Shown: positions 35,405 through 47,430, numbered from the stretch's first letter. The stretch: DNA of 64,000 nt from Mixophyes australis (GCA_036250195.1 JAVHZZ010000003.1:20331504-20395503), one strand, 5' to 3'. Made by a program: numbers and translations. The notes: generated by a model not told the origin, from the letters alone.

Positions 35405-35737
35405 GGGCCTGATTCATTAAGGATCTTAACTTAAGAAACTTCTTATTTCAGTCTCCTGGACAAAACCATGTTACAATGCAAGGGGTGCAAATTAGTATTC
35501 TGTTTTGCACATAAGTTAAATACTGACTCTTTTTTCATGTAGCACACAAATACTTGATAGCTTATTTGTACACTGAAATTTAAAGTTGATATTTGTGTGC
35601 TACATAAAAAAACAGTCAGTATTTAACTTATGTGCAAAACAGAAAACTAATTTGCACCCCTTGCATTGCAACATGGTTTTGTCCAGGAGACTGAAATAAG
35701 AAGTTTCTCAAGTTAAGATCCTTAATGAATCAGGCCC
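35405..35737. mobile_element. Harbinger-like palindromic MITE, 333 bp, with 3-bp duplication
   Basis: The ends GGGCCTGATTCATTAAGGAT and ATCCTTAATGAATCAGGCCC are perfect inverses. The arms continue for about 150 bp each with only scattered differences, so the whole element folds on itself around about 35570. TAG flanks each side (35402-35404 and 35738-35740). Half copies lie at 29071-29255 and 54727-54812. Confidence 0.93.
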
Positions 35738-35740
35738 TAG

Positions 35741-38700
35741 ATAGTTTGGTGTTCTGCAAAATATCAACAGTGTGTATAAAATAGATTTAACATCGATGTT
35801 TTGCCTTCAATACACCAATTTTTTTTCTTCTCCTATTAAATATTTAAAATTGTTGTGCTGGCTAATTTTATGATATACTGCATGAGTTGTATTCCATATG
35901 TCAATAATGCATTAAGGGTTTATAAAGCCCTGCTTATTAACAATCGTGATAGAGCTATCTAAACAGCATGGAGTTACGATATCAGAGTGCTCTATGGTGA
36001 ATTCCTCTATACTGCACGTTAAATAAAGGATCTATGATCACTCACCATTCTGCATTGTCCCATATTTACTAGACACTAGTGAATTCACTATGAATTCATA
36101 GGCAGCATTCTCATAAATATTGATTCAGCCCACATGACTGCCTACACCATGTTTACAAAAGACAACGCTACAGAAGAGCAACATTCCACTTGTGGAATAA
36201 TACAGAATGTGCCTATAACATTGTGTGCCACTGTGTCAATATTTGTAGCTGATACAAAGTTGAGTGTTGAACATACACCAGACACCCACGGCGTGAAGAA
36301 ACGGTTCTATATGCACTCAGCGTGAAACTATTTATAGCGATGAATGATTTCAGTAGCTCCTCTTTTTATCTGCTGAAATAATGTCTATTTAACAATGCTA
36401 TACGTTACTGACAAGGTGGAATAACAGAGCGGGAGATGAGAAATTGGCTCTTTCTCCTATTTGGCAGATTTAGATATTTCAGTCATTTAAATGATTAATC
36501 GCCTCGAAATTAAGACGAGTTATTTTTGCTTATTTGGCCAAAAGCAAAATGAACCACTGATTTAGCAAAGTAATTATCCTGGGGACGCTGTTATTGAAAG
36601 CACACTTACTTTTTTCTTTCCGTTGTATTCCATTAAGTAAAGCATCTTTCAGATGTATTAATGCACTAAAAACACACTAGAGTGGTTATTAATTTAAACC
36701 CATAATCCTCCAGCAACTGCTGAGGAAAACAGTGAAATCGTAATGTTTTCAGCATATAGAATATAGGGATAAGTAGCCCTATGAGATTAGAATGGTAATC
36801 GCCTCTTATCTTTATAGTGCACTAAAGTTTAATAAAATCTCCGTAACCAATTTTAGTGCCAATCAACCAACGGCTAATTACTCGGCAGTAAGCTTTAGAG
36901 TGACTAATATTCATAGGAGTGATCTACTTTCCATTTTTATTTGTAAAATATATATTTTAACATCTATATGTGCAGAGATAATGAGTCTGAGTGGGCTGCA
37001 AAGTGGGTGTTTTTCCCACTCAAAGTCGTAGACATCTCAAGATGCGTCCAGCACTTACCTATAGTATATATGCTAGATTTACGTCGGACTTACGTCAGAG
37101 ATACGTACACACACCTACTCATACACACGACCAGGTCAGAAGCTCAAGAAGAGTTTGCTAACATTTTGTTTGATAGCGAAAAAACACATTTGCTATCAGG
37201 CTTGATATAATACAGCGGATATAATATTTCTTGTATATGAATGAAAGTAATTAAAAAAACACATTTTACAACAAACCTGTAAAATCCTATAATATATGCA
37301 CGATCGATGCAGAAAGCACCTATCAGATTCAGAAGTGAATCCGCAGTCAGTCGATTGGGGATTTGCCTCTAAAGCTGATTCGCGGAAGCAGTTAACTCTT
37401 TCTGAGCATAAGTAGCGCAAATTTTTCGGAACTTACGCTACGCGAACTGGCATAAGTTCATCTCGGTATCAGGACCAATATGTGTGTAAGACTGCCTACA
37501 TTTTAGTTATACCTACACCTGTCTATCAAATGGTTTACTCAGTGATTAAAGTTGGTCATACATGGGATGTTCCTACTACTCTGTCCTAGCACTGAACATC
37601 AGAATTTGGCCACACATTTGGGCATACATGTAGCCAAAATATTACTTTGCTAAACAAAGCGTCATGTCTTAGAAAGAACCATCAAAGGTATAAAATGAGG
37701 CATTTTGAAAGATCGATGAACTACAACCCATATGGCAGGGGGTCTTTTGTGAGGACACCGGGCTTGGAACCGTTGTTCTGTAGATACCAGGCCCTCTAGG
37801 TTCATGGATCACACAGGTAAGGAGGTAAGAAAGAGACTCTCTATTTATCAAATGTGTACGCAAAGATTGAATGCAACAGTGCTCCCCTAGGAAAAACATA
37901 TCCCCCCACCAAATATAACCAAGTGTCAGTAAGTTCACCAATGTCAGTAAAGTCCTCAACAAAGTACCCAGTATGTTACCTCTCAGCTCAATCGTCCCAA
38001 CAGACACAAATTCCCGGCAACACAGTCCACAATTGAATAATCCAAGAGGGCCAGTGGGCCAGGGGTTCTGATTTGGTTGGTGGGTCTGTATGTCTTGCTG
38101 ATCATGACTGCTTGTCCAACTCTCCACCTGCTTGGTGGGACTCTGGGTACCAGCTCCCTACCACTGTAGGCTCAACAATTCCCCAGAATCGGGTGGAATG
38201 ATGACAAAACAGTCCTAGAGGTTCAACACCCGATCTGGCTGAGCAGGTCCCTGGCTCCTTGGTGCTGACTGTCTCTGGCACTGATAGAGTGCGACTACTC
38301 AACATCAGCCCAAGTCTTCTCTCTCCAAATTCCCCAGCAATAACCACCACTCTCCCCTCAGGGTCTCCCTTTTTGTTTCTCCCCAAAATCCCAAAATCCT
38401 TGCCCCTCTCCCTGGACCAAGCCTTCAGGTCATGATCCATTTTCATTGGTGGTGGATGGAATTTGGTTGGTAACAGGGGTGGAGGTAGAATGTGTCCTCA
38501 GCGTAGCCCACCTACTGTTTCCTTGCCATCAAGTATGGTTTGGGATGTCCTGGGACAATGGTCAGTCAACAGTCAAAATCCCACGTCCTGATCTTAGAGT
38601 ACAGACCCTCCCGTTCTTAACCCCTTCCATTACTTTGTGATGTCACAGGGTCTCCCACTGTTCCATAATTCCTTTGGGCTACCTCCCTCTCCCTCTTTGG

Positions 38701-39600
38701 TCACCAAAACAATGCTGCATCCGGCCACCGGGTGGCATTTAATAACTGGGTGGTCTGATGTCAGCCAATTGTCCTGGGTTGGCCCGATATTCCCACTGTG
38801 CTGTCTGGTCTCGTCACACCTTGGAAGATGGAAAGTTGGTGATAAAGTCCATTGAGATGTGAGTCCAAAGTTTTTTGGAGTCAGTAAAGGCAAAAGAGGA
38901 CCAGACAGATTGTCATGAGATGTTATTTTGTACACATAAAGAACAGACAGTCACACCCATTGTTTTGTAGACAAGGTCGGCAGTAGCTTCTATTGATTAT
39001 TTTCCGAGTTACTCTAACCCCAAGTCGCACATCAGGGTGAGTCATGAACACAGGAGAGTAATTTTATTGCACTGATCTTAAGTTATATCCCAGAGGAATT
39101 GTAAAGACAGAAAGGAAATCAAGATATGAATGTGAGAATGTTTAATCGTATGTGAGTTTTTCAAAATCATGTCAATCATTAGAGAGGAGGTAAACATCAA
39201 TAGAGGTCTCAAGTCTTCCAAGGTTAACGCTACATTGAGTAGTTTCCAATCTCTGATAGACTTATTGTTCTCAGAAGGGAGAATATGTTGGAGAAGAATC
39301 TACAAAGATGACATTTCCTGATGCCTTGATATATACTCTGTGATAGAAATTAAATCCCCACTAGCAGACATTATAGACCTAACCAGACTTGGCCTAATCT
39401 CTGCAGGCAACTGCCTCACAACTCAAAGTAGGCAAAAATAGATATCTAATCGATCCAAGTCTCTAAACTGCCTGGTGAGGGACTTATGCAAGTTAATGAA
39501 CCATATATTAAACTATTATTACTTTTCAAATGGTATATATTTTTTTCTCTTCTAAAGATCATTGATTGAATATTTCCTTCACAGCCAAATGCTCCGGTAA
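35741..39600. other. Long spacer; conserved-looking AT-rich tract and an unclassified GC-richer block
   Basis: 36060-36960 is AT-rich unique sequence with several TAAT cores (for example ATTTAAATGATTAATCGCC at about 36487). 37660-38950 is richer in GC, with TGTGATGTCACAGGG at 38636 and long stretches resembling LTR composition, but no terminal repeats were found. The minus-strand 152-codon frame 37669-38127 has no recognised domain. I see no gene here that I can support. Confidence 0.45.
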
Positions 39601-39639
39601 TCAGTGAACACTGTGCTATTATTAGTTATTATGAGTCTT

Positions 39640-41330
39640 GTATTTCCATTATTAGAACCAATTAATGAAATACAAATGAATAACACATTATTGCAGATTT
39701 AATTCCTGATATTTCAATTGTTGTCCTCGTCCCTGGATTTATCGATCTACACCAGACAAAGAGATCAGTCCAAGAGGCGGTGATGTGACCATCTATGTTA
39801 AGGACAAGTTGACGGTTACTATTGTCGAACACTTCATCATCTTCCAATGTCTGTGAATGCTAGTCCTTAAAGTTGTAATCAGTGGCCCTCTGTGTCATAG
39901 GATTCAAGGGACCACGTCCTTTGGACACAGCTCTTGTCCCATCTAACATCTACACATTGTAAATAACTATTCTAGGGGATCTTAATTATGATTGACACTA
40001 AAGAGCATCTCTTCCGCTTAAGTCCTTATGTCACTCTTATGGACTCACCCTATTTATCAATGAACCTGCTTATATCAATAGGAAAAATGTAAAAAGAATG
40101 TACACAATTAGATGTGCTTCTAGTGAGTAAACTCCATTTCTTTTCTGCCGATGTTAGTGACCATATGACCTACAGCATCAGCAAAGTTCTCTATCAAAAG
40201 GCCGAACCAGAATTTTGACTCACTGGCATGCATCAATGACCCGAAAGCCTTCCTGCTTTGGCAGATCTTTCATTAAGCCAAATCAGTAGAATCAACATAT
40301 GCCATTTTTCACAAAATTGTATCTGGCACTCTTAACACCCACATACCCTTATTGAAAGGCTAGTTTCAATGGTTTATAACAGACATTAAGGCAGTACTAT
40401 AAAAATAGATCATCTCTGTAAGCTAGCACACAATGCAAAACATCCACAAACCTATCGTACAAAGTTATTTCGGAAACCAAGTCAAGTTTTTACCTCTCGG
40501 GACTCAATGTTGCCTCCAACAGAGCCACCAAGTTCTGATCTACAATAAAATAACTTTCTGGCAATATCCTTTCAAAAACATAGCCTCTGATCGCTCACCT
40601 GGACAAAAGCTATGTTACCAGCAAAATATATGACCTTCTGAATCTAGATCCCCAGGTACGGTCTTGTCATTCTCTTCTGCTACATTGAGAGAGCCTGAAG
40701 GTCTCCTCCTTCCGTTGGACATCAGAAAAAGTGGTGGTGCTAATACCGCCAACCCATACTTTCTAAAGACTGCTTACCGTGCCTTGGTAATACATATAAT
40801 GCATCTATTCAACTTGGCCCTTTCTGAAGGGACTCTCCACAAACTGTGGATGACTACACATGTTAAGCTTATCCTGTTATTTAAATCTGGAGACCACATT
40901 AATCGGAACAACTACAGGCTTATCTCCTTTCTGAAAACTTATTTAAAATATTGTAAATGCCCATCTGAAATCCTTCATAGATTACATTAACCGGCTTAAC
41001 CCTAAGTAACCTGGCTTTATAACTCTACATAGTATGATTATGTTGCTGGACAAGGTGACAAACTAGAAAACAAGAAGTTTGTCTGCTCTATTTTTCGAAG
41101 GCCTTTGACACCGTTGAGCACAACCTCCTGCTTTTGTCATTTAAAGCTATTGGTCTAGATTCTTCCTTTTTGTGTTAGTTCCACCTTTCTGATACGCTCC
41201 TATAGATCAACAGGTCTTCCTCAAATGTGTTTAAACAAATCATCACACAGGAATCCATCCTTATTTGCCACTTATTTAAACAATATAGATTTGGGCATCA
41301 AAGAGGCGAAAATTCATCTGATCGCAGTAG
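39640..41330 (+). pseudogene. Very old LINE, endonuclease and reverse transcriptase remnants
   Basis: Scattered pieces in shifting frames show the order of a non-LTR retrotransposon: RGGDVTIYVKDKLTV near 39775, GDLNYD at about 39977 (endonuclease core), EPAYINRKNV near 40060, then in the open stretch 40664-40990 FNLALSEGTLHKLWMTTHVK and KSGDHINRNNYRLISFLKTY (reverse transcriptase fingers). These are followed by a frameshifted FDTVEHNLLLLSFKAIGLD near 41100. Many stops interrupt it. The L2 or Rex1-like style is an impression. It is clearly older than the CR1 element that follows. Confidence 0.75.
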
Positions 41331-41523
41331 AGTTTGCGTGCAGTGTTTTCTCCAGGTTAAACCCCCTACCCACAAAGGTCATGAGAGCTAGTTCAATCTA
41401 CGTTCCTTTCCCTAGTTGGTCTCTCTGGTCTCCCCCTCTCCCCCATCACAGCTTTTTATATGCAGCACTCGATAAACTACAGATAAAATAAGCTCCGGGT
41501 ATCTGGAAATGCAGATCTACTTA

Positions 41524-41852
41524 GGGCAGCACGGTGGCTCAGTGGTTAGCACTTCTGCCTTACAGCACTGGGGTCATGAGTTCAATTCCCGACCATGGTC
41601 TTATCTGTGTGGAGTTTATATGTTTGTGTGGGGTTCCTCTGGGTGCTTCGTTTTCCTCCCACACCCTAAAAACATATTGGTAGGTTAATTGGCTGCTAAC
41701 AAAACTGACCCTAGTCTATGTGTGTGTGTGTATGTTGGGGAATTTAGACTGTGAGCCCCAATGGGGCAGGGACTGATGTGAGTGAGTTCTCTGTACAGTG
41801 CTGAGGCATTGGTGGCGCTATATAAATAAATGGCAATAATAATAATAATAAT
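41524..41852 (+). mobile_element. Full-length SINE (V-SINE-like)
   Basis: GGGCAGCACGGTGGCTCAGT carries a matching A box (TGGCTCAGTGG at 41535-41545), and GAGTTCAATTCCCGACC is a B-box relative 40 bp on. The central TTTTCCTCCCACACC block, TTGGCTGCTAACAAA, the CCCAATGGGGCAGGGACTGA tail and a terminal AATAATAATAATAAT run are in the family order. The promoter boxes are near-canonical, so transcription was possible when it inserted. Confidence 0.85.
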
Positions 41853-42058
41853 ACTGGCAAACCCCTGCATTATTTTGTTGATTGTCTGTCTTCCTATTTG
41901 CCTTAGAAGCTGTAATTTCTCTGAAAATATCCACAAACCAAACCTAACGCTTTTTGAGAGAGCAGCCATAGGATTTGTCCTACAGTCTCTCTGGCACATA
42001 AATGACTGATATTGGAGGCTCCTGTTAGCATGACAGTGGTTAAGATATTTCGGATCGG

Positions 42059-42445
42059 GTGGACAGATTGTTGGGAGGGGCTGGGAATGACCCAGTGGTT
42101 TTGGTGCATGTTGGCACCAATGACCGAGTTAGAGGAAGAAGTGGTGTCCTAAAGAATGATTTCAGGGACATAGGTCGCAAACTTAAGGCAAGGACATCCA
42201 AGGTAGTATTTTCGGAAATACTACCTGTGCCACGCGCTAGTCCAGGGAGGCAGCGGGAGATTAGGGAGGTTAATGCGTGGCTAAAAGATTGGTGTAGGAA
42301 GGAGGGTTTTGGATTCTTAGAGCACTGGGCTGATTTCTCGGTCAGTTGCCATCTTTATTGTCGTGATGGATTGCACCTGAATGAAGAGGGGGCTGCAGTG
42401 CTAGGGGAGAGGATGGTTAGAAGGTTGGAGGAGATTTTAAACTAG
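42059..42445 (+). pseudogene. CR1 ORF1 C-terminal SGNH-esterase-like domain
   Basis: The 128 codons contain HVGTND (17-22; the G-x-N-D block III of SGNH hydrolases) and DGLHLNEEG (103-111), whose Asp103 and His106 match the catalytic D-x-x-H block. The nucleophile block I would be upstream and is missing because the LINE is truncated at about 42051. Such a domain is known in ORF1 of CR1-clade LINEs, where its role in transposition is unclear. The reading frame is otherwise undamaged here. The ATG at 42059 is an internal Met and not the native start. Confidence 0.85.
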
Positions 42446-42604
42446 GCTCCGGGGGGAGGGGCAAGCAAGTATTTATGGGATAGACATTGAGAGTAGTAAG
42501 GAGGAATTTAACAAGAGTAAAGGGGGTGGAGAGGGGGGAAAGGGAAGCATAGCCGATAAGGAGCGGTCCTTTTTAAAGCAAAAAGAAATACCTAAGGGAG
42601 GCAA

Positions 42605-42635
<31 letters not shown>

Positions 42636-42810
42636 TTTTATTTATAGGGCGCCACAAAGTATCCGTAGCACCGTACAAGGACAAACAATGGCACAGTACA
42701 AGATGAAACAGCACAGTACAAGTAACAGTAAGCACTATAACTCTGGGGGCTCAGGCACAGCATGAAAGAGAGGGAGGGAGGGGAAAAGTGAGTATAGGCA
42801 GGTAACTATG
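42605..42810 (-). mobile_element. SINE-like repeat inserted between CR1 ORF1 and ORF2
   Basis: An ATT simple-repeat run (42606-42632) is followed by TTTATAGGGCGCCACAAAGT, ATCCGTAGCACCGTACAAGG and AACAGCACAGTACAAGTAAC, i.e. a reversed 3' tail. A relative lies at 55262-55390. GCAAT occurs at both edges and may be the target duplication. When it is skipped, CR1 coding resumes directly (KCMLANARS). Confidence 0.75.
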
Positions 42811-42834
42811 CAATAAGGTAATAGACTTAAGTGT

Positions 42835-44055
42835 ATGCTTGCAAATGCAAGAAGCCTGACAGGTAAAATGGGGGAGTTAGAACTAGTAGCAATGAATGAG
42901 CAGTATGATATTATAGGTATTACTGAGACCTGGTGGGATGATATACATGACTGGGCAGTCAACTTGGAAGGCTATTCTCTCTTCAGGAGGGATAGGGTAA
43001 ATAAAAGGGGAGGAGGAGTATGTCTTTATATTAAGCCAGAATTAAAACCAAGTATTCAGGAAGTTATATACGAGAATATTGGTGATAATATAGAGGCATT
43101 GTGGGTGGAAATATCCAGCGGAGGAAAAAGTTCAGAGAAGTTTCTGATAGGGATATGCTATAAACCGCCAGATATTAGTACGATTGAGGAAGCCCAACTT
43201 CTACAGCAAATTGAAAAGGCTACACAACTAGGTCAAATTTTAATTATGGGGGATTTTAATTATCCTGACATTGATTGGAGTACTGAGACCTGCGGTACAG
43301 CTAGGGGAAATAGGTTTCTGAGCACGCTAAAAGACCATTACATGTCCCAATTAGTTGAGGAACCAACTTGGAACCGGACTATACTGGACCTAGTAATAAC
43401 AAACAATGTAGACGTAATATCAAATATTCAAGTAAAGGAGCACTTGGGAAACAGTGATCATAATATGGTCTCATTTGAAATTAGTTTCCAGAAACAACAG
43501 TATAAGGGATCAACTAGGACTCTAAACTTTAAAAAGGCAAATTTTAATATGCTAAAGGAGTCTATAAAGAGCATAGACTGGGACAAAGCCTTTGAAGGAA
43601 AAAAAACGGAAGAAATGTGGGCTGTCTTTAAAATGTTGTTGGAAACATACACGTATAAGTTCATTCCTATGGGAAATAAATGTAAAAGAATTAAGTCTAA
43701 ACCAATGTGGCTAAATAAAAAGGTAAGGGAAAAAATGCAAAGGAAGAAGCGTGCATTTAAATTGTTTAAGTCTGAAGGGTCAGAGGAGTCCTTCCATAGG
43801 TACAAGGAATGTAATAAAACATGCAAAAAGGAAATTAGATTGGCTAAATTAGAAAATGAAAGGCACGTTGCAAAAGAAAGTAAGACAAACCCCAAAAAGT
43901 TTTTTAAGTATATAAATGGCAAAAGGATTAAAAAAGATAATATAGGACCCCTAAGAAGTGAGATGGGTGAATTGATAAATGATACTAAGGAAAAAGCAGA
44001 GATATTAAACACGTTCTTTTCTTCAGTATTTACCAGAGAGGAACAAATGGCATAA
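42835..44055 (+). pseudogene. CR1 ORF2, apurinic-type endonuclease and linker
   Basis: This 406-codon open stretch encodes the endonuclease that nicks target DNA for target-primed reverse transcription. Visible motifs are NARS (residues 4-7), ITETWW with the metal-binding Glu at 31, RGGGVCLYIK, YKPPD, MGDFNYPDID with Asp140 and Asn142, and NSDHN with Asp208 and catalytic His209. All expected residues are present. A basic linker (KKVREKMQRKKRAFKLFKS) follows. It ends at a TAA (44053) and a frame change, after which the reverse transcriptase begins at about 44072. The ATG used is not certain to be the native start. Confidence 0.93.
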
Positions 44056-44071
44056 AAATGGAAATGAAACC

Positions 44072-44376
44072 ATGCCATTAATTAATACTTGGTTGTCAGA
44101 GGAAGAAGTCCAAAGGCGACTGAAGAATATTAAGATAAATAAAGCTCCAGGTCCAGATGGCATACACCCAAGGGTCCTTATGGAGTTAAACTCGGAAATA
44201 GCTAGACCGCTATTCTTAATTTTCAGAGATTCAATCTCATCAGGCTCAGTACCAACGGATTGGCGAATAGCAGATGTGGTGCCGTTGTTTAAAAAGGGGA
44301 CGAGATCACAACCAGAGAATTATAGACCTGTAAGCCTGACATCAATAGTGGGGAAACTACTGGAAGGTATTTTAAG
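44072..44376 (+). pseudogene. CR1 ORF2, reverse transcriptase N-terminal part
   Basis: Contains LKNIKINKAPGPDGIHPRVL (fingers), DWRIADVVPLFKKG and ENYRPVSLTSIVGKLLEGIL. The frame is cut exactly at the hAT insertion and resumes at 48297 once one copy of the 8-bp duplication is skipped. Confidence 0.93.
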
Positions 44377-44649
44377 TAGAGATGGTCACTGACCCCCGTG
44401 TTTTGGTTTTGGATTCGGTTTTGGATCTGGATTACCGTCGTGTTTTGGTTTTGGTTTTGGTTTTGCAAAACCGCCATTGCGTGTTTTGGTTTTGGTTTTG
44501 GTTTTGTTTTGCAATTTGTTATAAAAATTACATTTATTGGTGCTAAAATAACATAATTTAGGTATTATTTTGTAGCTACATTATTATTAACCTCAGTAAC
44601 ACTAATTTCCAGTCATTTTTTATTCAATTTTGAACACCTCCTATGTCAC

Positions 44650-46230
44650 AATATGATTTTCATACACTTGAAAAGAAAAATTGTTTCAGTTCTTGCCAGT
44701 GATAACAAAAAGGCCATTGTCATGCCTGGGCATAAGACCAAAAATCCACCTCTTAAGTGTGGAATTATTTTTACACGAATCCTGGCAAGAGTTGTCTATC
44801 CATTTGTAGCATTTTTAAAGCCACACTCAGTAGAGGTAGGGACCTTAACCATCTGGGATCCTCATCCATGTTTCGTCATTTTTCAGCGAGTTATTGGAAA
44901 ACTGTTGGGAAAATCAGAAACTTCGTTTAAAAAAAAAATAACAACAAGCATTCCAGCATAATCTACCTCCCTTCTCTCATCTACATCCCAGCACCTGCAG
45001 TCTTCCCCCCCAACAATTGGCAGTTAAACAATCCTCTGCAAGAGGAAGCAAGAATGAAACCTGTCACCTAGTCGCAAAGCGGATCACAGACGCCCTGGGT
45101 ACTATGCTAGTGTTAGATCTGCGTCCAATGTCCACTATTAATACAGTTGGTTTAAGACATTTAATTGAGGTGTTATGTCCCTGTTAGCAAATGTCATCAC
45201 TATACCATTTTACTAGAAAAGCTAATTCTCTCCTGTACCGGAAAGTTCCTAAAAATGTCATTATTGGGTGACAAAATGGTATTCTACCCACTGTACACTT
45301 AACCACAGATATGTGTACAAGCGTAACTGGGCAAACAAAAGATTATATGACTGTGAAAGCCCACTGGGTTGGTCATTCGCCTTCCCCAGCATGGACAGCA
45401 GCAGCATGTACCCAGGTACATCACATTTTTGAGAAGTAGGCTACTCTGTGTATCAGCAGCTTCACTAAGAGGCATACAGCTGACAAACTGTTCCAAAAAC
45501 TAAGGGATGTCATTGAAAGATGGCTAATCCTGCTTGGAGTCTCCTGAGGATATGTCATTTCTGATTACGATCCCAATATTGGTCCAGCATTACAGCGGGG
45601 CTGAATTCCATCACATTTCCTGTTTTGCACACACTATCAACTTGGTGTTACAGAACTTTTGAAAAATGACATGCAGGAGATGCTGTTTGTGTCCATAAAC
45701 ATTTAGGGTCAATTTGTGGTTTCTGCAACAGCATGTAGGAGAATACAGCAGCTGCAAGAAGACTAGCATTTGAGGGGAATATACTTTAGTCCAGCGAAGT
45801 AGTTACCTGTGAAGAAAGTGCAGACACGGTTAGCTTGAGTCAAGTGATTGCCTTAATAATAGATTTTGAAAAGGTGCTACATAAAATTATAGTGTGCAAT
45901 AAAACAAAGTAAATGTGCTAACTATATTTTAATTGTAGATGAAATACTTAATTTTCTTTGCAAGGATCCCAGACTTATCAACATCTTGTTGGGACGTCTT
46001 CTCCTTCAGTTTCTCTGGCAACTGCTTGTAGTAAAAGAAATTGCTTTCCCAAGACACCCATTGGTGATGCAGATGAGTCCGCTAAACATTTTGATATTTG
46101 CTGTGCTGTAAAAGAATTGCCCAAAAACCGTGACAGCTCTGCCCTAAAATCAACTAGTCATTCCCTTTGGAAGGCCATTATCAGCAATTACATCATACTA
46201 CACAGACTTCTATGATATTGGGATATTGGG
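44650..46230 (+). pseudogene. Decayed hAT transposase
   Basis: Broken pieces include DYMTVKAHWVGHS (about 45345), which resembles the hAT segment after the first catalytic Asp, then KRHTADKLFQKLRDVIERWL (about 45460) and VISDYDPNIGPALQ (about 45555), the position of the usual D-N-A-x-N block, followed by THYQLGVTELLKNDMQEM. Stops and frameshifts occur every 30-80 codons. The superfamily call rests mainly on the 8-bp duplication. The protein match is from memory of the motif order. Confidence 0.6.
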
Positions 46231-46696
46231 ATGAATTAGTATTGTTGGAGGAAGATTATCACTAAACCCTGCCACCTCTCCAGTTTCGCAGTGAGCTATG
46301 GTACAATAAAATGTAACTGCAGATTTAGACCAAGACTGTCAGCCCTATTATTTCTATTTCAGCAATTACAATTAGCAATGGAGCAATGGAGCTCTTCTCT
46401 TTCGGTGTTACCTATATAACGCAGCACAATTTGCCTGCAAATTCTACAGACAAGCCTGCTTGTCTTCCTCTCCATCAATGACTCTTAGCAATTGAGCACT
46501 CGTCTTTGGGTGTATATTACACCCAAACATTATTAGTGAAAATTATGAAAAATACAGTTTAATCCCTGATAGGCCCTCCACCATCCTTTGCATGTTAATA
46601 GTAGGATTGGTTGGAATTATGGTCAAGGTCACACATTTTTTTGACAAATCCTTCAAACCAGCCCAGATGTCAAACTGTTGTGGTCTGCCCCCTGCG

Positions 46697-47413
46697 TCAT
46701 CCCTGCTTGTGTTTGGAAAGTGCATATTGGTGCCAGAACCTCACATGCCAGAACTGCTCCCACTGGTGCCACACTGCTGCAGGACTTACACAATCAACCG
46801 CATCCTCATCGTCGGATACCCAAATCTCCCCCACATCCTCTTCTAAAGACAAAGTGTCATCCTCACTTGGTGTATCACCGGCTACACTCGGGCTGTTCAG
46901 GCACACATCAGCAGAACTGCTGAAAGGGCCCTTCTTTATGGGTAGACTAACAGAATGGTCACGATTAGACATCCCACTGTTGCATGGACTCTCCACAGGG
47001 ATTGTTGTCATTTGTGAATCAGAGCAAATATTCTCCTGTAATGCCTCACTGTTATCTTGCAGCTCGGCTTTGACGCGTAACAGTAGTTGTGCACCAATTG
47101 TAGGCTGGGTAACTTTTTGGGATCTGCCACTAATAGCCAAAGGTGAAGGCCTCATTCTCTCTTTGCCACTGCGTGTGTAGAATGGCATGCTTGCAATTTT
47201 TTTTTTATCGTCACTTAACTTTTGCTCAGTTACACTTCTTTTTCGCTTCAATACAGTAAATTTTTTTTTGGTTTTTGTTTTTTGCACTAATTTGAAAACA
47301 CTCTGTTGTTTTACATCGCCTTGGCCAGATGACGTACTGGGAACACTAACATCAGGACTGGTGACAGAACCTGGTTGCTCATTTAGATCATATGTGGACT
47401 GCTTTGAATCCAT
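46697..47413 (-). CDS. Uninterrupted 238-codon antisense frame in the hAT element, function unknown
   Basis: Starts MDSKQSTYDLNEQPGSV. A Ser/Pro-rich stretch and a basic cluster (KTKTKKKFTVLKRKRSVTEQ, residues about 46-65) come next. A long acidic Ser-rich region follows (EDDTLSLEEDVGEIWVSDDE near 185-204), and then WHQWEQFWHVRFWHQYALS. The basic and acidic regions look like a low-complexity nuclear protein segment. The plus-strand transposase is riddled with stops while this frame is clean, though its 5' end is only 18 bp from the 100-bp repeat. It may be the N-terminus of a second element protein, or a chance frame. Minus-strand frame 46543-46725 (PQQFDIWAGLKDLSKK) could continue it after a frameshift. 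Confidence 0.4.
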   Translation of the reverse strand: MDSKQSTYDLNEQPGSVTSPDVSVPSTSSGQGDVKQQSVFKLVQKTKTKKKFTVLKRKRSVTEQKLSDDKKKIASMPFYTRSGKERMRPSPLAISGRSQKVTQPTIGAQLLLRVKAELQDNSEALQENICSDSQMTTIPVESPCNSGMSNRDHSVSLPIKKGPFSSSADVCLNSPSVAGDTPSEDDTLSLEEDVGEIWVSDDEDAVDCVSPAAVWHQWEQFWHVRFWHQYALSKHKQG

Positions 47414-47430
47414 TCTGAGCGCAAACCACT

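Noticed and set aside
37660..38950. Possible LTR or gene on the minus strand
   Set aside because: Higher GC and a 152-codon frame, but no paired termini, no domain and no splice pattern could be supported.
41524..41600. tRNA gene suggested by A- and B-box-like sequence
   Set aside because: No acceptor or anticodon stems can be formed, and the sequence is the head of a repeated SINE.
43458..44078. Minus-strand open frame of 206 codons
   Set aside because: It is the complement of CR1 ORF2, whose plus-strand frame has clear endonuclease motifs.
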